This document shows, one piece after another, positions 46,157 to 56,911 of a stretch of DNA of 64,000 bases. The stretch's first letter is position 1, and each line of letters starts with the position of its first letter. Source of the DNA: Hydrogenovibrio marinus (GTDB lineage Bacteria > Pseudomonadota > Gammaproteobacteria > Thiomicrospirales > Thiomicrospiraceae); NCBI RefSeq assembly GCF_013340845.1, contig NZ_AP020335.1, forward strand, positions 868,001 through 932,000. Reading direction: 5' to 3'. The notes beneath the pieces were generated by a model. That model saw only the letters and a program-made list of their open reading frames with translations, searched no databases and was not told where the DNA came from. The position numbers and the translations under genes are program-made.

Positions 46157-46708
46157 GTGTCTGAATCAAAAAAAGATTTTCTAACATTTAAGTTAAGTAA
46201 AGAAGATTACGCGGTTGAGATCAACCGAGTTCAAGAAATTCGTGGTTGGCAAGAGCCAAGTCCATTGCCGAATGTACCCGCTTTTGTGAAGGGGGTTATT
46301 GACCTCCGTGGAGAAGTGGTTCCGATTCTTGACTTGAGAGAAAGATTTCACTTGAAGGTGTCTTATAACGCAACCACTGTAGTGATTGTTGTGAATGTCA
46401 CCACCAAAAATGGTGAAAGAGTGGTCGGCTTTGTGGTCGATGCCGTGTCTGATGTGCATCAGTTTGACTTGAATAAAGTACAACCAGCGCCTGATGTTGC
46501 CGCAATCGATAACCAGTTCATGATGGGGTTGACGACGATTATTGAAAAAAATCATGCGAGCAATTCAATGGGTTCTAATCAGTCAGAAGACAATGCGGCA
46601 GATAAAAAACGCATGGTGATTTTGATTGATATTGATAAGCTGGCTTCTGATGGGATGCTGGAACAAATCAGTAACAATGTGGATAACCTACCGTTGCAAA
46701 ACGGCTAA
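46157..46708 (+). CDS. cheW: Chemotaxis coupling protein CheW
   Basis: 183 residues of the CheW fold: FLTFKLSKEDYAVEI, LPNVPAFVKGVIDLRGEVVPILDLRE-type strands, and GFVVDAVSDV. It links chemoreceptors to CheA. It starts at a GTG with GGAG 7 bases upstream. An insert of about 25 polar residues (Asn/Ser-rich) lies before the last strand. It stands alone here. Confidence 0.93.
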   Translation: MSESKKDFLTFKLSKEDYAVEINRVQEIRGWQEPSPLPNVPAFVKGVIDLRGEVVPILDLRERFHLKVSYNATTVVIVVNVTTKNGERVVGFVVDAVSDVHQFDLNKVQPAPDVAAIDNQFMMGLTTIIEKNHASNSMGSNQSEDNAADKKRMVILIDIDKLASDGMLEQISNNVDNLPLQNG

Positions 46709-46763
46709 TAGTGTTATTCACCCAGGGTGGCGCTAGTGTAGCGTTCGCCCGATATAACTTTCA

Positions 46764-48389
46764 TTACTTCTTTTTCGTCTCTGCAGAGGTTTTAGGCAGT
46801 TTCTTTTTCGGTTTTAGGAAAGTGGGTTTTGCCTTGGGTTTTGTCTTAGGGTAATCAAGATTGTAGTGTAGCCCGCGGCTTTCTTTGCGCTTGATTGCGC
46901 TTCTTACCATCAGCTCTGCCACTTCTGTCAGGTTTCTAAGCTCCAATAAGTCACTCGTTAAAGTATGCGCGTAGAAGTATTCACGTACTTCTTGTTTCAG
47001 AATACGTATGCGTTTTAGTGCGCGGTTAAGACGCTTGTTGGTACGCACAATGCCGACATAATCCCACATCAATCTTCTCAACTCATCCCAGTCATGACTG
47101 ATAAGCACTTTTTCTTTTGCTTGGGTAACGAAGCTGGTATCCCAGTTCTTAACGCAAAAGAAGGTTTCAGAAGAAACGGGTTCGAAGTGAACCTCTATCC
47201 ATTCATAAGCAGTTTCGGCAAATACCAAGCCTTCCACTAGTGAGTTACTTGCAAGCCTATTGGCACCATGAAGTCCGGTATAAGCCGTTTCACCAATTGC
47301 AAACAGTCTTTTTAAGTCAGTTTTACCATTCAGGTCAGTTTTGATGCCGCCGCAAGTGTAATGCGCTGCGGGAACCACAGGAATAGGTTCTTTGGTGATA
47401 TCAATCCCAACTTTCAAGCAGCGTGCATAAATAGTAGGGAAGTGATGGATGATGAAATCCGCTGGACGATGCGAAATGTCCAGATAAACGCAATCGATAC
47501 CATGACGTTTCATCTCTTGGTCAATGGCGCGTGCCACAATATCACGCGGTGCTAGGTCTGCTCTTGGGTCATATTCAGACATGAATGCGTGACCATTTGG
47601 TAGCTTAAGGATGCCGCCTTCGCCACGAACGGCTTCGGAAATCAAAAAAGACCTGTCTTGTGGATGGTATAAGCATGTCGGGTGGAATTGGTTAAACTCC
47701 ATATTGGCAATGGTACATCCGGCACGCCATGCCATGGCAATGCCATCACCTGTGGATGTGTCTGGATTGCTGGTATATAGATATGTTTTACTGGCACCGC
47801 CTGTAGCCAAGACAGTATAGTGCGCAAGAACCGCCTCGACCTTATTGGTATTTTTATCAAGTACATAGCTTCCCAAGCATTCTGATCGATCGCTATTCAG
47901 GATCAAGTCGACCGTCATGTGTTCAGGCAAGAGTGTAATATTCGGGTTTTCTGACACTCTTTCTATAAGCGTTTCAGCAACACTTTTGCCGGTGTGATCG
48001 GCAGCGTGGATAACGCGTCTATGACTATGCCCACCTTCTTGAGTGAGATGATAGTCATCTGAAGTCGTGTCCTTACTAAACGGAACACCAAGTTCAATCA
48101 GCTCATAAATGGCGGGTGTGCCTTTGGTGGTCACTAGGCGAACAGCATCTTCCTCGCATAAGCCCGCGCCAGCTTCCAGTGTGTCTTTGATATGAGATTC
48201 GACGGAGTCAAAAGGGTCGAGTACCGCGGCAATACCTCCTTGCGCGTGTTGTGTGCTGCCTTCTTGTAAGGCGGCTTTGGCGACAACGGTCACGCGATAG
48301 TGACGTGCAAGTTTCAGAGCGATCGACAAACCGGCAATGCCGCTGCCGATGACTAAAATATCCGTTTGTTGCTTAAAAGCGCTTGTCAA
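46764..48389 (-). CDS. nadB: L-aspartate oxidase
   Basis: 541 residues. First step of NAD synthesis: aspartate to iminoaspartate. The FAD site VIGSGIAGLSIALKLA, GSTQHAQGGIAAV, HTGKSVAETLIERV, QFHPTCLY and CGGIKTDLNGKTDLKRLFAIGE are typical. The C-terminal 30 residues are Lys/Pro-rich and unusual. Confidence 0.97.
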   Translation of the reverse strand: MTSAFKQQTDILVIGSGIAGLSIALKLARHYRVTVVAKAALQEGSTQHAQGGIAAVLDPFDSVESHIKDTLEAGAGLCEEDAVRLVTTKGTPAIYELIELGVPFSKDTTSDDYHLTQEGGHSHRRVIHAADHTGKSVAETLIERVSENPNITLLPEHMTVDLILNSDRSECLGSYVLDKNTNKVEAVLAHYTVLATGGASKTYLYTSNPDTSTGDGIAMAWRAGCTIANMEFNQFHPTCLYHPQDRSFLISEAVRGEGGILKLPNGHAFMSEYDPRADLAPRDIVARAIDQEMKRHGIDCVYLDISHRPADFIIHHFPTIYARCLKVGIDITKEPIPVVPAAHYTCGGIKTDLNGKTDLKRLFAIGETAYTGLHGANRLASNSLVEGLVFAETAYEWIEVHFEPVSSETFFCVKNWDTSFVTQAKEKVLISHDWDELRRLMWDYVGIVRTNKRLNRALKRIRILKQEVREYFYAHTLTSDLLELRNLTEVAELMVRSAIKRKESRGLHYNLDYPKTKPKAKPTFLKPKKKLPKTSAETKKK

Positions 48390-48507
48390 AAGAGGTATCC
48401 TATTAATTTGTTATTTTGACTGACACAATAGTATTAAATCTATTTTGGCGTCATCTGTATTGTTCTATTATAACGCTGTCATAGAGCTGGTTTATTGGGA
48501 AGTTGTT

Positions 48508-49002
48508 ATGAAAAATCAAAATCAAATCATTCAGCCTTTTTCTTTTGATGCTGAATCGGCTGTATATGCTTCTCAGGGCAAGCTAGTGGCAGTGGGCACT
48601 GTTGTGGATGAGAAGGAAGGGAAGGTTTGGGTTGTGACTGAAAGCAACACAGGGTGTAGTGGTTGCTCGGCAGAATCCGGGTGTGGCACATCGGCGTTGG
48701 CAAAATTGTTTTCGCCCAATAATAAAGCTCCGCTGATGCTGGATAACGACCTTGGTGCCGGGGTTGGAGACCGTATTCTACTCTCAATAGTGGAGTCAGA
48801 CTTATTTAAACATTCTATGGTGGCTTATGGCGTACCATTACTTTCAATGATTGTACTTGCCTGGATAGGCTTGGCGACGACTCAGGAAGATGTGTTTTCG
48901 ATTTTGGGTGGCGTTGTTGGGCTTGGTTTAGGTTGGTGGTTTGCTAAGTGCTATTATCGACCACATTTACCTAAGTTGGAAAAGATCATTCAGGCGCAGT
49001 AA
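48508..49002 (+). CDS. rseC: RseC/MucC-family membrane protein
   Basis: 164 residues: an N-terminal cysteine motif (TGCSGCSAESGCG) and two membrane helices (about 95-117 and 123-140). RseC proteins influence the sigma-E response or redox proteins. In E. coli rseC sits in rpoE-rseA-rseB-rseC; here rpoE, rseA and rseB are not next to it. The start at 48508 follows GGGAAG. Confidence 0.88.
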   Translation: MKNQNQIIQPFSFDAESAVYASQGKLVAVGTVVDEKEGKVWVVTESNTGCSGCSAESGCGTSALAKLFSPNNKAPLMLDNDLGAGVGDRILLSIVESDLFKHSMVAYGVPLLSMIVLAWIGLATTQEDVFSILGGVVGLGLGWWFAKCYYRPHLPKLEKIIQAQ

Positions 49003-49056
49003 GAGATTTCATTTGGAAATTTCTAATAGGAATAAATAAAACCAAAGGGAGAAAAC

Positions 49057-50475
49057 ATGTTTGTTAATAAACATAAGTTCTTGTCTGCTAAGTATTTCTC
49101 AGCCATGTGGCTAGCAGTTTTGTTAAGTGTGTCAGCAGTAGCCTCTGCAAAAATGCCAATGGTGTCCTTGCCGGATTTTTCGGTTTTGGCTCAGCAAAAT
49201 AGCCCAGTTGTGGTCAATATTAGTACGACGAAACATGTCTCAACCGTTCCTCAGCAATTCCAAGGGTTGCCTGATGAGATGTTGCGTCGCTTTTTCGGTA
49301 TTCCAGAAGGACAGCAGCCTGGTACGCAAGAGAGACAAGTGACTTCCTTGGGGTCTGGGTTTATTATCAGTTCTGACGGCTACATTTTGACCAATAACCA
49401 TGTGGTTGATGGTGCGGATGACGTTGTGGTGAAACTCAGTGATAGAAAAGAGTTGAAAGCAAAAATCATCGGTCAAGATAAGCGTACTGATGTCGCAGTT
49501 TTAAAAGTGGATGCAACAGGATTACCAGTAGCGAAGATCGGTTCTTCAAAAGATTTGAAAGTCGGTCAGTGGGTGTTGGCAATCGGTGAACCATTTGGGC
49601 TTGATTACACGGTAACGCACGGTATTGTCTCTGCAATTGGTCGTGCTTTGCCGGACGATACTTATGTGCCTTTCATTCAAACGGATGTTCCAATTAACCC
49701 AGGTAACTCTGGTGGTCCATTGTTTAACATGAAAGGTGAAGTTGTCGGTATCAACTCACAAATTTACAGTAATAGTGGCGGTTCAATGGGATTGTCTTTC
49801 TCGATTCCAATCGATATCGCGATGTCCGTTGCTGAACAGTTAAAAGAAAAAGGTCATGTGACGCGAGGTTTCTTAGGGGTCAGTGTTCAGGATGTATCTG
49901 GTGATTTGGCTAAATCCTTCGGATTAACTATTCCGAAAGGCGCATTGGTTGCGGAAGCTGTCAAAGGAACGCCAGCTGAGAAGGCAGGCATTCAGGCAGG
50001 AGACATTATTCTTGCATTCAATGGGCAGCCTATTGATAAATCGGCAGACTTGCCGCCAATCGTTGGAGCAACACCCATCGGTAAAAAGGTAAAGGTTAAA
50101 ATCTTGAGAGCTGGTGACATCAAGTATGTAACCGTTGTATTGAAACCATTGGATAAATTCGGTGGTAATGCAGGCGGTGATAATGCTGTTCATATTGCGG
50201 CATTGGGTGTTCGCGTTGAAATGGTTGATCCTAAAGTGCTACATAAACTGAATTTGCCATTTGGTGTGCGTCTTGTGCATGTCGATAATGATGGTCCAGC
50301 GGATAAAGCTGGGTTAATGAAAGGAGATATTCTGGTGACAGTTAATTTCCATTCTGTAGAGTCGGTCAATGCGCTGGAGAAAATTACCAAAGACGTACCA
50401 AAAGACAGAGCAGTTCCGGTAAGAGTGGTTAGAGGTAATCGATCTATTTTCTTACCGGTACAGTTTGGTAAGTAA
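49057..50475 (+). CDS. Periplasmic serine protease, DegP/MucD type
   Basis: 472 residues with a signal peptide (to about residue 31). The trypsin-like domain has the triad His in NNHVVDG, Asp in RTDVAVLKV and Ser in NPGNSGGPL. Two PDZ domains follow (about 275-365 and 380-465). It degrades or refolds damaged envelope proteins. Position between rseC and lepA resembles mucD. Confidence 0.96.
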   Translation: MFVNKHKFLSAKYFSAMWLAVLLSVSAVASAKMPMVSLPDFSVLAQQNSPVVVNISTTKHVSTVPQQFQGLPDEMLRRFFGIPEGQQPGTQERQVTSLGSGFIISSDGYILTNNHVVDGADDVVVKLSDRKELKAKIIGQDKRTDVAVLKVDATGLPVAKIGSSKDLKVGQWVLAIGEPFGLDYTVTHGIVSAIGRALPDDTYVPFIQTDVPINPGNSGGPLFNMKGEVVGINSQIYSNSGGSMGLSFSIPIDIAMSVAEQLKEKGHVTRGFLGVSVQDVSGDLAKSFGLTIPKGALVAEAVKGTPAEKAGIQAGDIILAFNGQPIDKSADLPPIVGATPIGKKVKVKILRAGDIKYVTVVLKPLDKFGGNAGGDNAVHIAALGVRVEMVDPKVLHKLNLPFGVRLVHVDNDGPADKAGLMKGDILVTVNFHSVESVNALEKITKDVPKDRAVPVRVVRGNRSIFLPVQFGK

Positions 50476-50612
50476 AGCTTGCTCAAACCATTTTAAAGAG
50501 TGAGTTTGGAGTCAAATTAGCGTAAAATACGGCGATTATTGGATTATGCTCGTATCTATGCTGGTTTGAAATGCATCACGCTGAGGTTTCTCAGTAGTGT
50601 GAAATAAAGGAA

Positions 50613-50650
50613 GGGTGCAAGTTCCGTTGGAATAGGCGCCCTTTTTTATT
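50613..50650 (+). terminator. Terminator after the DegP-type gene
   Basis: GGGTGC and GCGCCC close a hairpin with an inner TTCC-GTT-GGAA stem, followed by TTTTTT. It separates the protease gene from lepA. Confidence 0.8.
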
Positions 50651-50720
50651 ATTTTTTTAGGCAAAAAATCAGTGATAAAAGAGGCGAGACGAAAACAGAT
50701 TGAAGGTTGTCGAGGCTTAA

Positions 50721-52523
50721 ATGTCAGTAAATATTGACCATATTAGAAATTTCTCCATTATTGCGCATATCGATCATGGTAAATCCACCATAGCGGATCG
50801 CTTTATTCATATGTGTGGTGGGCTGACTGATCGTGAGATGGCAGCACAGGTTTTGGATTCAATGGATATTGAACGTGAACGTGGCATCACTATCAAAGCG
50901 CAGAGCGTGACGTTGCATTACAAGGCGGAAAATGGTCAAACTTATCAATTGAATTTCATTGATACTCCTGGTCATGTCGACTTTTCGTATGAAGTTTCAC
51001 GTTCTTTAGCAGCATGTGAAGGTGCATTGCTGGTGGTAGATGCTTCTCAAGGAGTTGAGGCGCAGACAGTGGCTAACTGTTATACCGCCATTGAACAAGG
51101 GTTGGAAGTCTTGCCGGTCTTGAATAAGATTGATCTGCCTGCAGCAGAGCCTGAGCGTGTAGTTGACGAGATTGAAGAGATTATCGGTATTGAAGCGCAT
51201 GATGCGGTTCAGGCAAGTGCAAAGTCCGGTATCGGTATCAAAGAGACACTGGAACAGATTGTTCAGAAAGTTCCAGCGCCTACCGGAAATGTTGATGCGC
51301 CTTTGAAAGCTTTGATTATCGATTCATGGTTCGACAATTATCTAGGTGTAGTTTCATTGGTTCGCGTTGTGGATGGACGAATCGGCAAGAAAATGAAGAT
51401 GAAGATTTGTTCAACCAAAGAAGAGTATATGGTTGATCAGGTAGGTATCTTTACCCCGAAACATACACCGACAGACTTTTTGTCTGCGGGTGAGGTAGGG
51501 TTTGTGATTGCCGGGATTAAAGACATTGATGGTGCGCCAGTTGGCGATACCATTACGCTCGCGGGCAACGATGTTGCGCCGTTACCGGGTTTTAAACCTG
51601 TACAGCCACGCGTTTTTGCCGGTTTGTTTCCAATTAGTTCCGAAGACTATGAAGACTTGCGTGAAGCGCTCAGAAAGCTCCGTTTGAATGATGCGGCGCT
51701 GCATTTTGAACCAGAGTCTTCCGATGCATTGGGGTTTGGATTCCGTTGTGGTTTCTTGGGTATGCTGCATATGGAAATCATTCAGGAGCGTTTGGAGCGT
51801 GAGTATGACCTTGATTTGATTACCACAGCACCCACGGTAGTCTATGAAGTGTTGACCAAGTCGGGTGACATTATTAAAGTTGACAACCCGTCAAGTCTGC
51901 CAGAAGTCTCCAGTATCGACGAGATTCGTGAGCCAATTATCCAAGCAAATATTCTGGTGCCTAATGAATATGTAGGTGCGGTTATGAAGCTGTGTTTGGA
52001 AAAACGTGGTATTCAAAAGAATATGCAGTATGCCGGAAATCAGGTATCACTCACTTATGAAATGCCGCTAAATGAAGTGGTATTGGATTTCTTTGACCGC
52101 TTGAAGTCCACTAGCCGAGGCTATGCGTCGATGGATTATGAGTTCAAACGTTTCCAAGCCGATGATTTGGTCAAGTTGGAATTTATGATCAATGGTGAGG
52201 GAGTGGATGCGCTTGCTATTATCGTCCACCGTTCAACGGCTGTGCAACGTGGGAAAGTGTTGATTGAGAAGCTTAAAGACATTATTCCTCGTCAAATGTT
52301 TGATGTTGCCATTCAGGCCGCTATTGGTGCTAAAATCATCGGCAGAACAAATGTTAAGGCGCTGAGAAAGAACGTAACCGCCAAGTGTTATGGTGGTGAT
52401 GTATCACGTAAGAAGAAATTGCTACAGAAGCAAAAAGAAGGGAAAAAACGCATGAAAGCCATTGGTAGTGTCGAATTGCCGCAGGAAGCGTTTTTAGCTG
52501 TATTGAATACTTCGGAAGATTAA
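50721..52523 (+). CDS. lepA: Elongation factor 4 (LepA)
   Basis: 600 residues. A ribosomal GTPase with [24 protein letters not shown] and NKIDLPAA, and the LepA-specific C-terminal domain ([18 protein letters not shown]). It leads the lepA-lepB-rnc-era-recO-pdxJ-acpS series. Confidence 0.98.
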   Translation: MSVNIDHIRNFSIIAHIDHGKSTIADRFIHMCGGLTDREMAAQVLDSMDIERERGITIKAQSVTLHYKAENGQTYQLNFIDTPGHVDFSYEVSRSLAACEGALLVVDASQGVEAQTVANCYTAIEQGLEVLPVLNKIDLPAAEPERVVDEIEEIIGIEAHDAVQASAKSGIGIKETLEQIVQKVPAPTGNVDAPLKALIIDSWFDNYLGVVSLVRVVDGRIGKKMKMKICSTKEEYMVDQVGIFTPKHTPTDFLSAGEVGFVIAGIKDIDGAPVGDTITLAGNDVAPLPGFKPVQPRVFAGLFPISSEDYEDLREALRKLRLNDAALHFEPESSDALGFGFRCGFLGMLHMEIIQERLEREYDLDLITTAPTVVYEVLTKSGDIIKVDNPSSLPEVSSIDEIREPIIQANILVPNEYVGAVMKLCLEKRGIQKNMQYAGNQVSLTYEMPLNEVVLDFFDRLKSTSRGYASMDYEFKRFQADDLVKLEFMINGEGVDALAIIVHRSTAVQRGKVLIEKLKDIIPRQMFDVAIQAAIGAKIIGRTNVKALRKNVTAKCYGGDVSRKKKLLQKQKEGKKRMKAIGSVELPQEAFLAVLNTSED

Positions 52524-52534
52524 GGACAGAATAG

Positions 52535-53305
52535 ATGAGTTTTGAACTGATACTGGTCATCGCAACGGCTATAACGGGGGCGATTGCCTATGTCGATAAG
52601 TTGGTTTGGAAACCAAAACGTGATCGTTCGGTCACTACCGAAAGTGAACCATTAATTGTTGAATACTCTCGTTCTTTATTTCCTGTCTTTTTAGTGGTTT
52701 TGGTTTTACGTTCTTTTGTCGTAGAGCCTTTCAGAATTCCATCCGGTTCGATGTATCCGACGTTGGAAATCGGTGATTTTATCGTTGTGAACAAGTTTGC
52801 CTATGGGCTAAAGTTGCCAGTCACGCAAACTAAAATTGTACCGATTGGTGAGCCGAAACGTGGTGACGTGGTTGTTTTTAAATATCCAAAAGACCCTGAT
52901 GTCGATTACATCAAACGTGTGATTGGTCTACCGGGTGACAAGATCACCTATATCGGTCGTACTGTTTTTATAAATGGCGAGCCGTTAAAGCAGACATATA
53001 TTGGTGCTTATAAGGGGAGTGATTCAGGTGCCAATATGGACGGTACTTCCGAGATTTCGGAAACCTTACCGTCCGGCAAAAAGCATATGATTTTGCTTGA
53101 TAAAGATAAATATAGCCAAGATATGCAAACAGTTACCGTGCCGCCAGGGTATTATTTCATGATGGGCGATAACCGAGATTATTCAAATGACAGTCGATTC
53201 TGGGGCTTTGTCCCAGAGCAAAATATCAAGGGTAAAGCGTTTGGTATTTGGATGAATTGGGATGACGGTGTTCACTTTGGACGCATTGGGAAAGGGATTG
53301 ATTAA
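52535..53305 (+). CDS. lepB: Signal peptidase I
   Basis: 256 residues with two N-terminal membrane helices. The catalytic serine is in PSGSMYPTL and the lysine in DYIKRVIGLPGD; the MMGDNRDYSNDSRFWG box is conserved. It removes signal peptides from exported proteins. Confidence 0.98.
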   Translation: MSFELILVIATAITGAIAYVDKLVWKPKRDRSVTTESEPLIVEYSRSLFPVFLVVLVLRSFVVEPFRIPSGSMYPTLEIGDFIVVNKFAYGLKLPVTQTKIVPIGEPKRGDVVVFKYPKDPDVDYIKRVIGLPGDKITYIGRTVFINGEPLKQTYIGAYKGSDSGANMDGTSEISETLPSGKKHMILLDKDKYSQDMQTVTVPPGYYFMMGDNRDYSNDSRFWGFVPEQNIKGKAFGIWMNWDDGVHFGRIGKGID

Positions 53306-53307
53306 CA

Positions 53308-54003
53308 ATGTCTGAACGCGAAAAGCAGGCAAAGTTAAAAAGACTTGCTAAAGCACTGGGTTACGACTACCAAGATATGGGCTATCTTGAAAGAGCGTTA
53401 ACGCACCGTAGCGTTGGCGCTAAAAATAACGAGCGCTTGGAGTTTCTGGGTGATAGCTTAGTGAACTTCATGATTGCGGATGCACTTTTTCATCAGTTTG
53501 AAAAGATTTCTGAGGGTGACTTGAGCCGAATTCGCGCTTTTTTGGTTAAGGGTGAAACTCTCGCCAAAATTGGAAAAGAATACCAGTTGTCTGATTACTT
53601 GATGTTAGGCCCTGGTGAGCTGAAAAGCGGTGGTTATCGTCGAGAATCCATTATTGCCGATGCTGTCGAAGCGATTATTGCATCGGTTTATGAGGATGGT
53701 GGTTTAGAGCCTTGCCGGGATTTGGTTTCAAGATTGTATAAGAAACGCCTGGAAGAGCTTGAACCGGAAAAAGTCGGTAAAGACCCAAAGACACGTTTGC
53801 AGGAGTTTTTGCAGTCTCACCATCAGCAGCTACCTGAGTACAGCGTTATCAGTGTGAACGGTCCTGCTCATGCACAAGAATTTATTGTTAGTTGTTATGT
53901 TGCGCAGTTAAACCGAAAGTTTGAAGCAACAGCTACCAATAGAAGAAAAGCGGAACAGCTTGCCGCAGAACAGGCTCTTGACGTTCTGGAGAATCAATCA
54001 TGA
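53308..54003 (+). CDS. rnc: Ribonuclease III
   Basis: 231 residues. The metal-binding motif is ERLEFLGDSLV; a double-stranded RNA-binding domain occupies about residues 158-228. It starts 2 bases after lepB and overlaps era by 4 bases (ATGA). Confidence 0.98.
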   Translation: MSEREKQAKLKRLAKALGYDYQDMGYLERALTHRSVGAKNNERLEFLGDSLVNFMIADALFHQFEKISEGDLSRIRAFLVKGETLAKIGKEYQLSDYLMLGPGELKSGGYRRESIIADAVEAIIASVYEDGGLEPCRDLVSRLYKKRLEELEPEKVGKDPKTRLQEFLQSHHQQLPEYSVISVNGPAHAQEFIVSCYVAQLNRKFEATATNRRKAEQLAAEQALDVLENQS

Positions 54004-54914
54004 GTGATGAAAAGGATTTTAAAGCCGGTTTCGTTGCTGTAATCGGTCGCCCTAATGTCGGTAAATCGACTTTAATGAATACCCTTTTAGGGCAAAAGCT
54101 GAGTATCACTTCTCCTAAACCCCAAACAACGCGACACCGGATTCACGGTATTCACTCAACAGAAAATTATCAAATCGTTTTTGTCGATACACCAGGTATG
54201 CACTTGGGCGGGCAAAAGTCGATTAATCGTTATATGAATCGCGCGGCAAACAGTGCATTCGCAGATGTAGATGTAGTGTTGTTTGTTGTCGAAGCTGGGC
54301 GATGGACACAAGAAGACCAAGCCGTAGCGCAGAAGTGTCAGAACTTGGATATTCCGGTGATTGTCCTGGTAAATAAAATCGATAAGATGCAGCAGAAAGA
54401 AGTGTTGCTACCCTACCTGCAAAAGATTGCGGAAAAGATCGATTTTGATGAAGTTATTCCTGTTTCTGCTTATAAAAAATCCGGTATAGAGTTGATTGAA
54501 GCAGAAGTTTTGAAGCACTTACCAAACCAGCCTGCTATTTTCCCTGAAGATTACATTACGGATCGTTCTTCGCGCTTCCTAGCATCGGAAATTGTTCGTG
54601 AAAAGTTGATGCGTACATTGGGGGACGAAGTTCCTTATGGTGTGACTGTCGAGATTGAGAAATTTAAGTTCGATGAAGAAGAAGGTCGCTGGGTAATCCA
54701 TGCATTAATTCTGGTTGAGAGACCGGGACAAAAGCAAATCGTTATCGGTAAGCAAGGGCAGCTGATCAAGCAGGTCGGTATTCAAGCTCGAAAGGATTTG
54801 ATGAAGATGATGGATAGTCGCGTTCACCTTGAATTGTGGGTGAAGGTCAAAGAAAATTGGGCAGATGACGATCGTGCTCTGGCGAGTTTGGGTTATACCG
54901 ACGAAATCAATTGA
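54000..54914 (+). CDS. era: GTPase Era
   Basis: 304 residues. GRPNVGKSTLMN, DTPGMH and NKIDK form the GTP site. The C-terminal KH domain (VIGKQGQLIKQVGIQARKDL) binds 16S rRNA during 30S assembly. Confidence 0.98.
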   Translation: MSDEKDFKAGFVAVIGRPNVGKSTLMNTLLGQKLSITSPKPQTTRHRIHGIHSTENYQIVFVDTPGMHLGGQKSINRYMNRAANSAFADVDVVLFVVEAGRWTQEDQAVAQKCQNLDIPVIVLVNKIDKMQQKEVLLPYLQKIAEKIDFDEVIPVSAYKKSGIELIEAEVLKHLPNQPAIFPEDYITDRSSRFLASEIVREKLMRTLGDEVPYGVTVEIEKFKFDEEEGRWVIHALILVERPGQKQIVIGKQGQLIKQVGIQARKDLMKMMDSRVHLELWVKVKENWADDDRALASLGYTDEIN

Positions 54915-54932
54915 CGGCTGAGAGGGTAGGCT

Positions 54933-55664
54933 TTGGCTTTAGAAATACAGCAGCAAGCCTATGTATTGCACAAAAGACCTTACCGTGAAACCAGCTTGTT
55001 GGTCACTTTTTTAACTGCGGAAAAAGGCCGCCAAAATGCGGTTGTGAAGGGTGTTCGTAGCAACTCTAAGTCTAGTCGTGTTAAGCAAGCTTGGTTGCAG
55101 CCATTTCAAAGTCTTAATATCAGTTGGGCGGAGCGTTCGGTACATCAATCCGACTTGGTTAACCTGAGATTATTGGAACCTGCATCAGTACGTTTCCCCT
55201 TAGTTGGCGATGCCAATATTTGCGGGCTATACCTGAATGAGCTGTTATATCGTCTGCTTTATCCTCGCGTGACCTCTGAATCCATTTTTGAAGATTATCA
55301 GCAAGCTTTGCTTGGTTTGGCAAGGGCACAAGACCGCAATGAGCAAGCGTGGGTATTACGACAATTCGAGTTTCAACTGTTGAATGACTTGGGCTATGGT
55401 TTTGATTTGTCCAGCGATGCGGCGGGTAATGAGATTGATGAAGGCAAGCAATATAAATTTGTACCGGAACTCGGTTTTGTTGAGCTTTCTGGGTTGGTTG
55501 AAATTCAAGGGACGACAATTTCGGGACGATGCATTTTGCGATTTTTGGCGGAAGATTATTCTCCGGACTGTGCGAATGCTATCAAACAATTTTTCAGACA
55601 GGTATTGGCCTATTACCTGGGAAATAAACCTATCCAAACCCGTGCGTTATTTCAGGGGAATTAG
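54933..55664 (+). CDS. recO: DNA repair protein RecO
   Basis: 243 residues. The N-terminal OB fold (AYVLHKRPYRETSLLVTFLT, GRQNAVVKGVR) and a helical C-terminal domain are typical. It helps load RecA. The start is a TTG at 54933 with GAGGG upstream. The zinc cysteines of some RecO proteins are absent. Confidence 0.94.
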   Translation: MALEIQQQAYVLHKRPYRETSLLVTFLTAEKGRQNAVVKGVRSNSKSSRVKQAWLQPFQSLNISWAERSVHQSDLVNLRLLEPASVRFPLVGDANICGLYLNELLYRLLYPRVTSESIFEDYQQALLGLARAQDRNEQAWVLRQFEFQLLNDLGYGFDLSSDAAGNEIDEGKQYKFVPELGFVELSGLVEIQGTTISGRCILRFLAEDYSPDCANAIKQFFRQVLAYYLGNKPIQTRALFQGN

Positions 55665-55705
55665 GTAAGTAAAATAGGTCTACACTGAGGTAAGAAGGAA
55701 TAGAA

Positions 55706-56449
55706 ATGAATCCGATTTATTTGGGATTGAATATTGATCATGTTGCAACCATTCGTCAGGCGAGAGGGACACGTTACCCGGATCCTGTCAAAGCAGCGTT
55801 GGATGCAGAAATGGCGGGTGCAGATAGTATCACGCTTCACTTGAGAGAAGATCGACGACATATCCAAGATGACGATGTGAGACGTATCAGTGAGTCGCGA
55901 CAAACCAAAGTAAATTTAGAGATGGCCGCTACACCAGAGATGGTGGCTATTGCGTTGCAATATTGTCCTGAAGACGTCTGTTTGGTTCCGGAAAAACGTG
56001 AAGAGTTGACAACGGAAGGTGGTTTGGATGTCGCTTCTCAGCAACCATGGTTGACAGAGGTTTGTGGAAAGTTAGCGGCCAATAAAACGCGTGTTTCCTT
56101 ATTCATTGACGCGGATGAAACTCAAATCAGAGCGGCAAAAGCGGTTGGCGCGCCTGTTATTGAAATTCATACCGGTACTTATGCGGAGTTGACCGACCCA
56201 ACTGAAATTGCGGCTGAGCTGGAACGCATCAAACAGGCGACCGCCTTGGCAAAGTCTTTGGGGTTAGTGGTGAATGCAGGGCACGGGCTTCATTATCACA
56301 ATGTGCAAGCCATTGCCGCAATACAAGATATTGAAGAATTGAACATCGGTCATGCAATCATTGCTCAAGCAATGTTTTCAGGCTTGCCTGAAGCGGTGAG
56401 AGAGATGAAACGCATCATGGTCGAAAGCCGCCAATCTTACTTAGGTTGA
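55706..56449 (+). CDS. pdxJ: Pyridoxine 5'-phosphate synthase
   Basis: 247 residues. A TIM barrel with [34 protein letters not shown] and GHGLHYHN. It makes vitamin B6 from deoxyxylulose phosphate. A GGAA site precedes the ATG. Confidence 0.98.
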   Translation: MNPIYLGLNIDHVATIRQARGTRYPDPVKAALDAEMAGADSITLHLREDRRHIQDDDVRRISESRQTKVNLEMAATPEMVAIALQYCPEDVCLVPEKREELTTEGGLDVASQQPWLTEVCGKLAANKTRVSLFIDADETQIRAAKAVGAPVIEIHTGTYAELTDPTEIAAELERIKQATALAKSLGLVVNAGHGLHYHNVQAIAAIQDIEELNIGHAIIAQAMFSGLPEAVREMKRIMVESRQSYLG

Positions 56450-56467
56450 TGGCGGTTTGGCAGCAAG

Positions 56468-56848
56468 ATGATTATCGGAATTGGAACAGATATTGTTGAA
56501 ATTGAAAGAATCTCCTCTTTGTTAAACAAAAGAGGGGAGAGTTTTGCCCGTAGAATTTTGTCCAAAGTCGAAATGAAAGAGTTTGCAGCTCAGATGCACC
56601 CTGCTGTGTATCTTTCAAAGCGCTGGGCGGCAAAAGAGGCGATTGCAAAAGCTTTGGGTACAGGATTTACACAAGGTGTTTGCTTTTCCGAGATGACGGT
56701 CGGTCATACTGATCTAGGTCAACCACAAGTCCTTTTGCATGGCAAAACACTTGAACATTCCGAGTCACGTCAAATAACCGACTGGTCAATCAGTATTAGT
56801 GATGAAAAGCACTACGCGATTGCATTTGTCGTTGCTGAAAGTCGATGA
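56468..56848 (+). CDS. acpS: Holo-[acyl-carrier-protein] synthase
   Basis: 126 residues. GIGTDIVEIERI and SKRWAAKEAIAKALGTG are the metal and CoA motifs. It adds the phosphopantetheine arm to ACP. It closes the lepA series and runs straight into the flagellar genes. Confidence 0.97.
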   Translation: MIIGIGTDIVEIERISSLLNKRGESFARRILSKVEMKEFAAQMHPAVYLSKRWAAKEAIAKALGTGFTQGVCFSEMTVGHTDLGQPQVLLHGKTLEHSESRQITDWSISISDEKHYAIAFVVAESR

Positions 56849-56911
56849 ATGCGTTTCATTGAAAATATCTCTGAAGGATTCCGCTTACACTTTTCGATAA
56901 GATTTAATACA

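Noticed and set aside
46709-46763. Terminator between cheW and nadB
   Set aside because: CGCTA/TAGCG and GGG/CCC can pair, but no run of T follows on either strand.
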